DNA of 64,000 nucleotides from Paracoccus tibetensis (GTDB lineage Bacteria; Pseudomonadota; Alphaproteobacteria; Rhodobacterales; Rhodobacteraceae): the NCBI RefSeq assembly GCF_900102505.1, contig NZ_FMVT01000001.1, forward strand, positions 310,001 through 374,000. The letters are read 5' to 3'. Below are positions 10,379-18,584 of the stretch, piece by piece (within the stretch, counting starts at the first letter, position 1; each line of letters opens with the position of its first letter). The translations under genes and the position numbers were made by a program. The notes under the pieces are model-generated. The model made no database searches. It was not told where the DNA came from and saw only the letters and a list, made by a program, of their open reading frames with translations.

Positions 10379-11548
10379 ATGGCAGATCCTATGATCGTGG
10401 GCTGGGGGCATACCGTCTTCGGCAAGTCCGAGCTGGAGGATACCGAGGCGCTGATGGCCGCCGCCGTTGGCCCGGCGCTGGATCATGCCGGCATCGGCGC
10501 GGAGGATGTTGACGGGATCTTCGTCGGCGTCTTCAACAACGGCTTTTCCCGGCAGGACTTCCAGGCGGCGCTGGTCGCGATGGGGGACGAGGCCTTCGCC
10601 CATACGCCCGCCACGCGCTACGAGAATGCCTGCGCCACCGGTTCTGCGGCGCTGTTCGGGGCGATGGACTTCATCGCCTCCGGGCGGGGGCGGATCGCGC
10701 TGGTGGTCGGGGCCGAGAAGATGACGGGGGTGCCCACGGCCGAGGTCGGGGACATCCTGCTGGGCGCCAGCTACCGCCGCGAGGAGGCCGAGGTCGAGGC
10801 GGGCTTTGCCGGCCTCTTCGGGCAGATCGCGGCCGGCTACTTCCAGCGCCACGGGGACCAGTCCGAGGCGCTGGCGATGATCGCCGCGAAGAACCACGCG
10901 AACGGGATGGCGAACCCCTATGCCCATATGCGCAAGGACCTCGGCACCGCCTTTTGCAACACGGTCAGCGAGAAGAACCCGCGCGTGGCGGGCCCGCTCA
11001 GGCGCTCGGACTGTTCGCTGATCTCGGACGGGGCGGCGGCGCTGGTGCTGGCGGATGCCGAAACGGCGATGGGGATGCGCCGCGCCATCGCCTTCCGGTC
11101 CCGCGCGCAGGCCAGCGACATCATGGCCCTGTCGCGCCGCGACGTGCTGGAGTTCCGCGGCGCGCGCCTTGCCTGGGGCCAGGCGCTCGAGGCGGCGGGC
11201 GTCACGCTGGACGATCTGTCGCTGGTGGAAAGCCACGACTGCTTCACCATCGCCGAGATGCTGGAATACGAGGCGATGGGCCTCGCCGCGCCGGGGCAGG
11301 GCCATCGCGTCATCCGGGACGGGGTGACGGCGCGGGGCGGGCGGCTGCCGGTGAACCTGTCGGGGGGCCTCAAGTCCAAGGGCCATCCCATTGGTGCGAC
11401 AGGCGTTTCCATGCACGTCATTGCCGCGATGCAATTGGCCGGCGAGGCCGGCGAGATGCAGCTGCCGGGCGCCACGATGGCCGGGGTCTTCAACATGGGC
11501 GGGGCGGCGGTCGCGAACTACGTCTCGATCCTGGAGCGGGCGCGATGA
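10379..11548 (+). CDS. thiolase-family protein (SCP2-type acetyl-CoA acyltransferase)
   Basis: This 389-residue protein has a thiolase fold. The nucleophilic Cys is at about residue 85 in YENACATGSA. HDCF (in ESHDCFTIAEMLE) and the C-terminal His in KGHPIGATG are both present. The FadA-type C-terminal Cys-Gly-Gly-Gly loop is absent (FNMGGAAVANY instead), as in SCP2-type thiolases, where the HDCF cysteine takes that role. It probably cleaves a beta-ketoacyl-CoA, although some members are not true thiolases. The ATG at 10379 follows AGGGAGG; the frame is open upstream but overlaps iclR. The stop overlaps the acyl-CoA ligase start (ATGA). Confidence 0.88.
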   Translation: MADPMIVGWGHTVFGKSELEDTEALMAAAVGPALDHAGIGAEDVDGIFVGVFNNGFSRQDFQAALVAMGDEAFAHTPATRYENACATGSAALFGAMDFIASGRGRIALVVGAEKMTGVPTAEVGDILLGASYRREEAEVEAGFAGLFGQIAAGYFQRHGDQSEALAMIAAKNHANGMANPYAHMRKDLGTAFCNTVSEKNPRVAGPLRRSDCSLISDGAAALVLADAETAMGMRRAIAFRSRAQASDIMALSRRDVLEFRGARLAWGQALEAAGVTLDDLSLVESHDCFTIAEMLEYEAMGLAAPGQGHRVIRDGVTARGGRLPVNLSGGLKSKGHPIGATGVSMHVIAAMQLAGEAGEMQLPGATMAGVFNMGGAAVANYVSILERAR

Positions 11549-13119
11549 CCCCTGTCTCGACGCGGGTGATGAACCTCTGCCATTTCCTGACGCAGAACGC
11601 CCGGCGCTTTCCGGACCGCCCCGGCTTCATCAAGGGCGAGGCGCGGACGCCTTGGGCCGAGATGCAGGCCCGCGCCGGGGCCTTCGCGCAGGCGCTGGTC
11701 CAGGACTACGGCCTGCAAAAGGGTGACCGGCTGCTGGTGCAGTCCGCCAACTGCCTTGAGATGTTCGAGGCGATGTTCGCCTGCTGGCGCGTCGGCGCGG
11801 TCTGGGTACCGGCGAACTTCCGTGGCGCGCCGGACGATCTGGCCTTTCTGGCGGCCTCGTCGGGCGCGAAGCTGCTGCTCTGCGGCGCCGAGTTCGCGGA
11901 TCACGCCGCCGCCTGCAAAGGCTCGGTCGAGGCGGTCATCTCCATCGGCACCAGCAGCTTCGGGACCGACTACGACACGCTGGTCGCCCGCCACGCAGGC
12001 GCCCTGCCGCCCGAGGCGGAGGTGCAGCGCGACGATCCCTGCTGGTTCTTCTTCACCTCGGGGACGACCGGGCGGCCCAAGGCGGCGGTGCTGACCCATG
12101 GCCAGATGGCCTTCGTCGTCACCAACCACCTGTGCGACCTGATGCCCGGCACCACCGAGGACGGCGCCTCGCTGGTCGTCGCGCCGCTGTCGCACGGGGC
12201 CGGCATCCACCAGCTGGCGCAGGTCGCGCGCGGCGTGCCGACGATCCTGCCGGCGGGCGAGCGCTTCGATCCGGCCGAGATCTGGGCGCTGGTCCAGGAG
12301 CACCGCGTCACCAACATGTTCACCGTCCCGACCATCGTGAAGCTGCTGGTCGAGCACGAGGCGGTGGACCGCTTCGACCACTCCTCCCTGCGCCACGTCA
12401 TCTATGCCGGCGCGCCCATGTACCGGGCCGACCAGGTGCGGGCGCTGGAAAAGCTGGGCCCGGTTCTGGTCCAGTATTTCGGCCTCGGCGAGGTGACGGG
12501 CAACATCACCGTCCTGCCTCCCGCGCTGCACTCGGCCGATGACGCGGCCATGCGCATCGGCACCTGCGGCTTCGCGCGGACGGGCATGCAGGTGCAGGTG
12601 CAGGACGCCGAAGGGCGCGAGCTGCCCCCGGGCGAGACCGGCGAGATCGCGGTGATTGGCCCCGCCGTCTTCGCCGGCTATCACCAGAACCCCGAGGCGA
12701 ACGCCAAGTCCTTCCAAAACGGCTGGTTCCTGACCGGCGATCTGGGGCATCTGGACGCCGAGGGGTTCCTCTACCTGACCGGCCGGGCCTCGGACATGTA
12801 CATCTCCGGCGGCTCGAACATCTACCCGCGCGAGATCGAGGAGAAGCTGCTGACCCATCCTGACCTTGCCGAGGTGCTGGTCCTCGGCGCGCCGGACCCG
12901 GTCTGGGGCGAGACGGGGCTTGCCGTCTGCGTGCCGCGGCCGGGCGCCCGGCCGGAGCCGCAGGCGGTGCTGGACTGGCTGGAGGGCAGGATCGCCCGCT
13001 ACAAGCTGCCCCGGCGGATGGTCCTGTGGGAGGCGCTGCCGAAATCAGCCTATGGCAAGATCACCCGCAAGATGGTGCGCGAGGAGCTGATCGCTCGGGG
13101 CGAATGGCCGGCGGCATGA
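11545..13119 (+). CDS. AMP-forming acyl-CoA synthetase (ligase)
   Basis: This enzyme activates a carboxylic acid to its CoA thioester through an acyl-adenylate. It has 524 residues. The P-loop FFTSGTTGRPKAAVLTHGQ is near residue 170, the A5 region YFGLGEVTG near 310, the hinge YLTGRASDMYISGGSNIYP near 410, and the catalytic lysine motif PKSAYGKITR at about 500. It starts in ATGA overlap with the thiolase and ends in ATGA overlap with the DUF296 gene, so the three are translationally coupled. Together with the TRAP transporter and SDR it suggests uptake, CoA activation, oxidation and thiolysis of an organic acid. The specificity is unknown; it resembles the long-chain/aromatic acid ligases of the class. 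Confidence 0.92.
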   Translation: MTPVSTRVMNLCHFLTQNARRFPDRPGFIKGEARTPWAEMQARAGAFAQALVQDYGLQKGDRLLVQSANCLEMFEAMFACWRVGAVWVPANFRGAPDDLAFLAASSGAKLLLCGAEFADHAAACKGSVEAVISIGTSSFGTDYDTLVARHAGALPPEAEVQRDDPCWFFFTSGTTGRPKAAVLTHGQMAFVVTNHLCDLMPGTTEDGASLVVAPLSHGAGIHQLAQVARGVPTILPAGERFDPAEIWALVQEHRVTNMFTVPTIVKLLVEHEAVDRFDHSSLRHVIYAGAPMYRADQVRALEKLGPVLVQYFGLGEVTGNITVLPPALHSADDAAMRIGTCGFARTGMQVQVQDAEGRELPPGETGEIAVIGPAVFAGYHQNPEANAKSFQNGWFLTGDLGHLDAEGFLYLTGRASDMYISGGSNIYPREIEEKLLTHPDLAEVLVLGAPDPVWGETGLAVCVPRPGARPEPQAVLDWLEGRIARYKLPRRMVLWEALPKSAYGKITRKMVREELIARGEWPAA

Positions 13120-13943
13120 GCCTGCCGCACCTCACCCATCCCGGCCCGGTCACCGGCCCGCGCCTCGAGGCGCTGCCGGCCCGGGCGCATCCGCTGACGC
13201 TGCGCCTGCGCGCCGGCCGGCCGATCTTCACGGCTGCGACCGAGGCGCTGGCAGCGGCCGGCTTCACGGCCGGCTACCTGCGGCTGGACGGCGCGGTGCT
13301 GTCGCCGGTGGTCCATGTCATCCCGGCCCCGGCGCCGGGCGACGGCCGCGTGGCGTGGTTCAGCGCCCCCCGCCACCTTGCGCGGGCGCGCGTCGGGGCG
13401 GGCGGTCTGCATGTCGGCACCGATAACGGCAGGCCCTTCTGCCACTGCCACGGGGTCTGGTCCGGGGTCGACGCGCCGCCGGTGATGGGTCACCTTCTCG
13501 GCGACGAGAGCCTTCTGGCCGAGGATGTGGTCGTGGTGGGATGGGGCCTCTCGGGCGCCGCCTTCCGGCGCGAGCACGACCCCGAGACGCGCTTTCCCAT
13601 CTTCGCGCCCGTGCCCGCGCCGCTGATCGCGGGCGGACGTCCGGCCTGGCTCTGCCGCCTGCGTCCGAACGAGGATCTCGCGCGGGCGATCCACAGCCTG
13701 AACCTGCCGCAGGCGCGGATCGAGGGGATCGGCAGCCTGATCGGCGCGCGCTTCCTGATCGAACCCCCGGTCCCGGGCGAGGCGGCCGAATTCCTGATCG
13801 AGGCCGGAGTGGTCGGCCCGGACGGCCTGCGCCTGCAGATCGCGGCCACGGGCCTGGATGGCCGCCTTCGGCGGGGGCTGCTGGCGCCGGGTCGCAACCC
13901 CGTCTGCGTCACCGCCGAACTGCTGCTGCTCCCCGGCGGCTGA
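13116..13943 (+). CDS. PPC/DUF296-domain protein in a catabolic operon
   Basis: This 275-residue protein has a region (about residues 105-155, CHCHGVWSGVDAPPVMGHLL followed by a beta strand and a conserved Arg-Glu) that resembles the PPC (DUF296, PD1-like) domain found in plant AT-hook proteins and in bacterial stand-alone proteins. The His/Cys cluster CHCHG could bind metal. The N-terminal third (PLTLRLRAGRPIFTAATEAL) has a similar beta/alpha pattern, so the protein may be a tandem duplication. It overlaps the acyl-CoA ligase stop by ATGA, so it is almost certainly co-expressed. The function is not known; an enzymatic or regulatory role in CoA-ester metabolism is inference. Confidence 0.65.
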   Translation: MSLPHLTHPGPVTGPRLEALPARAHPLTLRLRAGRPIFTAATEALAAAGFTAGYLRLDGAVLSPVVHVIPAPAPGDGRVAWFSAPRHLARARVGAGGLHVGTDNGRPFCHCHGVWSGVDAPPVMGHLLGDESLLAEDVVVVGWGLSGAAFRREHDPETRFPIFAPVPAPLIAGGRPAWLCRLRPNEDLARAIHSLNLPQARIEGIGSLIGARFLIEPPVPGEAAEFLIEAGVVGPDGLRLQIAATGLDGRLRRGLLAPGRNPVCVTAELLLLPGG

Positions 13944-14216
13944 CACACGGCACGCGTGCAGCGAAGGTCTGCGGCGCAAGCCGAAACTGCAGCCGGCACG
14001 GCCGTCCGAAGCCCGCGTGTGCAGATTTGCCACAGTCGCGCGGCGGCCTTCGGGGCGGCGGAACGAAGCGACCCGAAGGGTGTTTGCCAATATGCAACAG
14101 TGCGCTCAACCCCTCGGCGGATTTGATTTAATGCTGCTTTTCAACCCGCCGGGATTGTGTAACTGTCGCATCGATGTTGCCGGAGACGGCAGCCTTCAAT
14201 GAAACGGAGCATGATC

Positions 14217-14420
14217 ATGACCAAATTTGCTACTTTCGCTGCCGCTCTCTCCCTGTCGGCTACCTCGGCTCTGGCTGGTGGCTTCGTTGCCCCCGTCGTC
14301 GAAGTCGAGCCCGTCGTTGTGGAGCAGCGCGCTGCCACCACCAACGCTGGCCTGGTTGTCCCGGCCCTGCTGCTGCTGGCCGTCATCGCCGCCGTCGCTT
14401 CGGACGACGACGACAGCTGA
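14217..14420 (+). CDS. small secreted/membrane protein, possible GfcA/YjbE-like
   Basis: The 67-residue product has a clear signal peptide (MTKFATFAAALSLSATSALA/GG), a short Val/Pro/Glu-rich linker, a hydrophobic stretch (LVVPALLLLAVIAAVA) and an acidic end, SDDDDS. The start at 14217 is preferred over in-frame ATGs at 14199 and 14211 because CGGAG lies seven bases upstream. Codon use is unlike the neighbours (more T-ending codons such as GCT), which suggests high expression. An intrinsic terminator follows. The layout (signal peptide, hydrophobic segment, acidic tail) resembles E. coli GfcA/YjbE, and the gene faces yjbF and yjbH homologues, so a role in exopolysaccharide export is plausible but unproven. 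Confidence 0.75.
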   Translation: MTKFATFAAALSLSATSALAGGFVAPVVEVEPVVVEQRAATTNAGLVVPALLLLAVIAAVASDDDDS

Positions 14421-14452
14421 TTTCGAACCGACCGGAGCGATCCGGTCTGTTC

Positions 14453-14486
14453 AAAGGGGGTCGGCCCGACGGGTCGGCCCCCTTTT
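14453..14486 (+). terminator. intrinsic terminator of the small secreted-protein gene
   Basis: A 12-bp stem (GGGGGTCGGCCC / GGGTCGGCCCCC, with two G-T pairs) encloses a GAC loop and is preceded by AAA and followed by TTTT. It lies 33 bases after the stop codon at 14420. Confidence 0.88.
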
Positions 14487-14520
14487 CGTCGTGGCATCAG
14501 GTCGTGCTGTAATCCCGCGC

Positions 14521-14580
14521 CTCCTGCCTCTCCTGTGCCGAAATATCCTCGGGGGCCCGGGGGGCGAAGCGCCCCCGGCG
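14521..14580. repeat. GC-rich palindromic intergenic repeat, copy 3 (reverse orientation)
   Basis: Read on the minus strand it gives a G/C-tract hairpin, then AGGATATTTCGG and CACAGGAGAGG. It is almost the same 3' half as the copy after pyc (CGGGATATTTGC, CACAGGAGAGG). It sits between two convergent genes. Confidence 0.7.
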
Positions 14581-14671
14581 GCCGCGCCGCGCAGGACGGC
14601 ACCTGCCGATACGCTGCCAACACAAAGGGCCGGCGCAGCGCACCGGCCCTCCAGCTGAACGGCCACGCGCC

Positions 14672-15322
14672 TCAGGGGCGCAGCGTGGCGATCGTCACAT
14701 AGCCGATACCCGGCCCGACCCATTGCCGCGAGACCGGGATCTGGCCGCCCTGCACCGCGTAGGTGTTCTGGAACGAGGTGCCGTGCCCCTCGCAGCTTTC
14801 CTGCACCAGCCCCTGCGCGGCCGGGGCGACGGTGCAGGCGAAGCGCAGCGGCCGCTCGAGCCCGTCGCCGCCCAGATAGCGCATCACCCGCGTGCCCGTT
14901 CCGGACGCGCCCGCGCGGATCAGCCCCTCGGTGCCGGGCTCGGCCACGGCGAGGTCCTGGCCGAGGATGCCGCGCGTGCCGACGATCATGCCGCCGCGCA
15001 GGATGACCGCCTCCTCGGCGGGGTTCATGTAGGTCCGCATCGCGCCGTTCTGGCCCGTCATCGCCATGATCTGCGTCTGCTTCAACTCCTCGAAGCCGAC
15101 CTGGATCAGCGGGCCCGGATTGACCTGCAGCGCCTCGGCCGCGCGCTCGGCGTCGGAGCGGGGCGCGGCGGGCGCCGCGGCAGGCTCGGCGCCGGGCAGG
15201 CGGCTCGTGACGACCTGCTGGACGGCCTGGCCGACGACGCCCGGGCCCTGGTTGCCGCAGGCCGCCAGCAGGGCCAGCGCCGCGAGGGCGAGCATCCGGT
15301 TCGATCCACGCAGCATGTTCAT
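14672..15322 (-). CDS. YjbF/GfcB-family lipoprotein
   Basis: This 216-residue lipoprotein has a lipobox, ALLAAC, with the acylated Cys at residue 22. The remainder matches the YjbF (group 4 capsule GfcB) family: LQVNPGPLIQVGFEEL..., an alternating beta pattern with MIVGTRGILGQDL (near residue 118) and a conserved Cys pair (ACTV...ESCEG). In E. coli the yjbEFGH and gfcABCDE operons function in exopolysaccharide or capsule export, with YjbF an outer-membrane lipoprotein. It overlaps the upstream yjbH-type gene by ATGA. A YjbG/GfcC gene, normally between the two, is absent here. Confidence 0.85.
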   Translation of the reverse strand: MNMLRGSNRMLALAALALLAACGNQGPGVVGQAVQQVVTSRLPGAEPAAAPAAPRSDAERAAEALQVNPGPLIQVGFEELKQTQIMAMTGQNGAMRTYMNPAEEAVILRGGMIVGTRGILGQDLAVAEPGTEGLIRAGASGTGTRVMRYLGGDGLERPLRFACTVAPAAQGLVQESCEGHGTSFQNTYAVQGGQIPVSRQWVGPGIGYVTIATLRP

Positions 15323-17532
15323 CGCCAGAAGGCCCCCCAGCCCTGTTGCAGTTTGACTGAATGGCTGTCGCGGACCTTGTCGTAGAGCCGGTCCTGGACC
15401 TCCAGCCGCGCCCCGCCGTCGCGCGAGAGCGAGCGGATCGTGCTGCCCGCACGCTCGCGCGTGGGCGTGCCCGCCGCCCAGCTGACCGGGATCGACAGCG
15501 AGATCCCCTTGTCGAAGCTGCCCTCGCCGAAATCCTCGGCCGAGATGTCGGTCTTGGTCGCATAGGCGCCGACGCGCCAGCCGTTCTCGAACTCGCGCGT
15601 CAGGCGGACGGTGGCGCCGACATCGCCGGCGAGATACTGGCCGACATCCAGCTGCGCCGTGAAGCCCTGGCGCAGCTCGTAATAGGCCGAGACATGGCCC
15701 GTGGTAACCTCGTAGTCGCGGAAGTCGAAGAGGCCGTCGAAGTCGCGCTTGCGCACGCGGTTCACCTCGACCCCGAAGGCGAGTTGCGAGTTGACGGGCT
15801 TCCACAGCACCTCGGCCGAGACCCCGCCATAGGCGCGCTCCAGCAGGCCGACGGTGACGCGGCTGTAGATGTCCTGCGACGGCTTCGCGAACCAGGCCAG
15901 CGTCAGCTCGGGGATGACGGGGCTGGTCGCGCCGCGATACATCCGCGTGTCCGAGCGCACGCGCGGAATGCCGCGATAGCTCTCGAAGTCCGGGTTCGAC
16001 AGGTATTCCTCGGGCGTGAAGTGCTCGCCGCGGCCACAGCGCCCGATCTCCTCGCAGATGTCGTCCTCGCGCGGGATGCCCGGGCCGCGCTGGCTCATGT
16101 TGCCGAAGGCGCGCTGGCGGATCGCGCCCGAGGCGACGAGGCCCGGCAGCAGCTCGTAGCTGGCCCGCGCCTCGGCGCCGACCTCGTAGCGCAGCGGCTC
16201 GGCCGGATCAAAGATGCCGAGATCGAAATACGGCCCCACGCGCCAGCGGAAGCGCGGGAAGACCCCCTCGGTCGGCACGAGGCCGGCAGGGCGCGGCACC
16301 GCGTCCGACAGGTCGATGGCTTGCGCGATCTGGCCGACCTCGGTGTTCTCCAGCCGCTCGACATCGCTGCGCCGCACGGTCAGCGAGGAGGTCGGCAGCC
16401 CGTCGGCCGAGGAGGTGATGACCAGCGTCTCGACCGTGGCCGGCAGGGCGCGCGTCATCAGCCGGGCCGTGCGGCCGATGGCCTGGGACTGCTGCAGGTA
16501 GCGGGTGTTGCGGATGCGGACCTCGGCGCGGGTCGCGGTCAGGGCCATCGACTCGAGGATCTGCCCTTCCTTGGCCAGCGCGTCGCCGAGCGCCTTCTGG
16601 ATCGCCGGCTGCGCGGTCGGGTCCTGCGCCCATTCGGCCGACCACGCCTCGCGGTCCGCGGCGGGGTTCGGGCGGGGGCGGACGGGCGCGGGCGCCTTCT
16701 CGAGGCCCGAGGGGAAGGCCGCCGCGCGCGGGTTCAGCGCCACGGTGAACTGCGCGGAAAGGGTCTCGCCGCCGATGCTGTATAGGCCCAGCTCGTAGTT
16801 GCGGCCGACGCGGTAGCTGGCGCCGAAGTTCAGGCGGTTCGGCTCGAAGTCGATGTCGCGGGTGGTGCCGCCGCTGTAGCGCGTCTCGTAGCGGTCGTTC
16901 GAATATTCGGCGATCAGGCTCAGCTGGTCGTTCACCTGCCACGAGACCGAGGCGAAGGGCCGCGCGCCGCCGCTGAACCATTCGCTGGCGCTGACCGTCC
17001 CGCCCAGATCGCGCGAGTCGATGACGCGCGGCCGGCCGGCAAGCACGCCCCAGCCCAGGCCGACGCTGGCGCGGATGGCGGGGGTGATGTCGCGGGTGGC
17101 GACGATGTATTCGCCCGAATAGACCCCGGTCCCCAGGAAGTCCTGCAGGCCGATGGCGATCGCCGGGCGCCAGCCCTCCTGGTCCACGACGCTGAAGCGC
17201 AGGTCGAACGAGCGGTCGCGGATGTAGCCGAGATTGTTGTGATCGTTGATCCCGTCCACGCGCGCATAGCGCAGAACCGTCGTCAGGCGCGGCGTGACCT
17301 GGAAGGTCAGGTTGTTGCGCTGGTCGTGCTGGTTCTTGGTGACGGTGCCGGCCAGCGTGCCCTCGGGCAGGACCTCGGCCGTCGGCGTCTCGATCCCGCC
17401 GGCAAGGCCGAAAGCCGACATGTTGCGCCCGAGCGTCGGCTCGGCCATTGCGGTGCCGCCGCAGGTCAAGGCGAGGATGGCGAGCGGCAGCGTCGTGACC
17501 ATCAACTGGCGGGTCAGGGGCGAGCGGCGCAT
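15319..17532 (-). CDS. YjbH/GfcD-family outer-membrane protein
   Basis: This 737-residue protein has a signal peptide (hydrophobic LAILALTCGGTAMA/EP) and a long run of amphipathic beta strands with aromatic girdles, as expected of the YjbH family, a predicted large outer-membrane barrel for exopolysaccharide secretion. The N-terminal motif FGLAGGIETPTAEVLPEGTL and the closing region GYRVGAYATKTDISAEDFGEGSFDKGI-type segments (about residues 650-690) are characteristic. The start at 17532 has AAAGG nine bases upstream; an in-frame ATG at 17541 directly abuts that site and is less likely. Its stop overlaps the yjbF start. Confidence 0.87.
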   Translation of the reverse strand: MRRSPLTRQLMVTTLPLAILALTCGGTAMAEPTLGRNMSAFGLAGGIETPTAEVLPEGTLAGTVTKNQHDQRNNLTFQVTPRLTTVLRYARVDGINDHNNLGYIRDRSFDLRFSVVDQEGWRPAIAIGLQDFLGTGVYSGEYIVATRDITPAIRASVGLGWGVLAGRPRVIDSRDLGGTVSASEWFSGGARPFASVSWQVNDQLSLIAEYSNDRYETRYSGGTTRDIDFEPNRLNFGASYRVGRNYELGLYSIGGETLSAQFTVALNPRAAAFPSGLEKAPAPVRPRPNPAADREAWSAEWAQDPTAQPAIQKALGDALAKEGQILESMALTATRAEVRIRNTRYLQQSQAIGRTARLMTRALPATVETLVITSSADGLPTSSLTVRRSDVERLENTEVGQIAQAIDLSDAVPRPAGLVPTEGVFPRFRWRVGPYFDLGIFDPAEPLRYEVGAEARASYELLPGLVASGAIRQRAFGNMSQRGPGIPREDDICEEIGRCGRGEHFTPEEYLSNPDFESYRGIPRVRSDTRMYRGATSPVIPELTLAWFAKPSQDIYSRVTVGLLERAYGGVSAEVLWKPVNSQLAFGVEVNRVRKRDFDGLFDFRDYEVTTGHVSAYYELRQGFTAQLDVGQYLAGDVGATVRLTREFENGWRVGAYATKTDISAEDFGEGSFDKGISLSIPVSWAAGTPTRERAGSTIRSLSRDGGARLEVQDRLYDKVRDSHSVKLQQGWGAFWR

Positions 17533-17669
17533 GGTCGTCATCCTTTCGGTCGGGCGGTCGAGCGGCTTTCGGGCGGAAGGGTCGCGGGACAGGGCAGGCG
17601 GGTCTTCTTCGCTTCGCAGGGAATTGCGCGCGGGGCGAGACACGGTTTCGTGACCGCCCCGGCCGCAGG

Positions 17670-18251
17670 TCAGCCGCTGGTGGCGGGGGCGTTCGCGGCC
17701 GCGTCGGCGCTTGGCGTCGCCACGGCGCCAGGCTCGGCGCAGCCCGCGCGGGTCTCGCCGCCGATGGTCAGGCGGGCGGTGAAGGGCTGGCGGGCGCCGG
17801 CGGCGTCGCGGCAGGCGACGGGGCGCAGGTTCACCACGAAGGGCCGGCCGTTCAGCACGCCGATATACTCGACGCCGCCGGTGAAGGGGATGCGGTTCAC
17901 GGCGATGCTGCGTCCCGCCTCGGCCTCGGAGGCGCGGTAGACGGCGCTGTTGCCCGCGATCTGCACGTTCCAGAAGGGCTCGGCGCCGCGGGCGATGAAG
18001 GCGGCGGTCTGCGAGGTGACGGGCTCGATCGTCGCCACGGCGCGCGGCTCGGCGGTGCCGGTCTCGATCGGCTGGACCAGGGGCGAGACGACGGGGCCGC
18101 GCGGCTCGGCCGGGGCGGCGACCTCGCCGGTGGCGTCCTCCTCGGCCGCGCCGCCAACGCCCAGGTTGCGGCGCAGGTCCATCATCGCCTCGCTCTCGCA
18201 GGCGGCGACGGGCAGGGTGAGAAGCGCGACGAGGGCAAGACGCGTGAGCAT
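17670..18251 (-). CDS. putative lipoprotein with COG3650-like domain
   Basis: This 193-residue protein has a signal peptide and lipobox (LPVAAC, Cys18), a Pro/Ala/Glu-rich linker (about 35-80), then a compact domain (about 85-170) starting FIARGAEPFWNVQI with two cysteines (VACRD and RAGCAE) that could form a disulfide. The GxEPFW start is typical of a widespread family of small envelope lipoproteins of unknown function. It lies upstream of the yjbH/yjbF genes on the same strand, but 137 bp away, so it may be separately transcribed. The tail is Ala/Ser-rich and disordered. Confidence 0.75.
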   Translation of the reverse strand: MLTRLALVALLTLPVAACESEAMMDLRRNLGVGGAAEEDATGEVAAPAEPRGPVVSPLVQPIETGTAEPRAVATIEPVTSQTAAFIARGAEPFWNVQIAGNSAVYRASEAEAGRSIAVNRIPFTGGVEYIGVLNGRPFVVNLRPVACRDAAGARQPFTARLTIGGETRAGCAEPGAVATPSADAAANAPATSG

Positions 18252-18584
18252 GGGCTTTGGCCTTCTGGTTCTGGATCACTGTCCCGGCCAGCGTTAGCAA
18301 TCCCGGTCCGCTGCGGCAAGCGGGCGGCGCAAGATTGGGCAGAACCGCGCCGTCGCGGTCGCGGTGCCGCAGGCGCGGCCGTTTGCCTTGTGCGCCGGTT
18401 TGGACTAGGGGCTTGCGGCTTGCGGACCTCCGCGGCCGCCAGGCCCGCGCGGCGAGGTGCGCCCTGCCCAAACGCGCGGCGATGTGCTTAATTGCAAGGC
18501 AACAACCTGCCGCCCGCGAAATGGGCAGCGCGCGGCTGCACTGCTGTCCTTGCGGGCGGGCAGGGGCAAGGCGAAGGAGACGAT

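Noticed and set aside
14199-14216. Earlier ATG codons (14199, 14211) for the small secreted protein
   Set aside because: The ribosome-binding CGGAG lies after the first and only one base before the second; spacing suits only the ATG at 14217.
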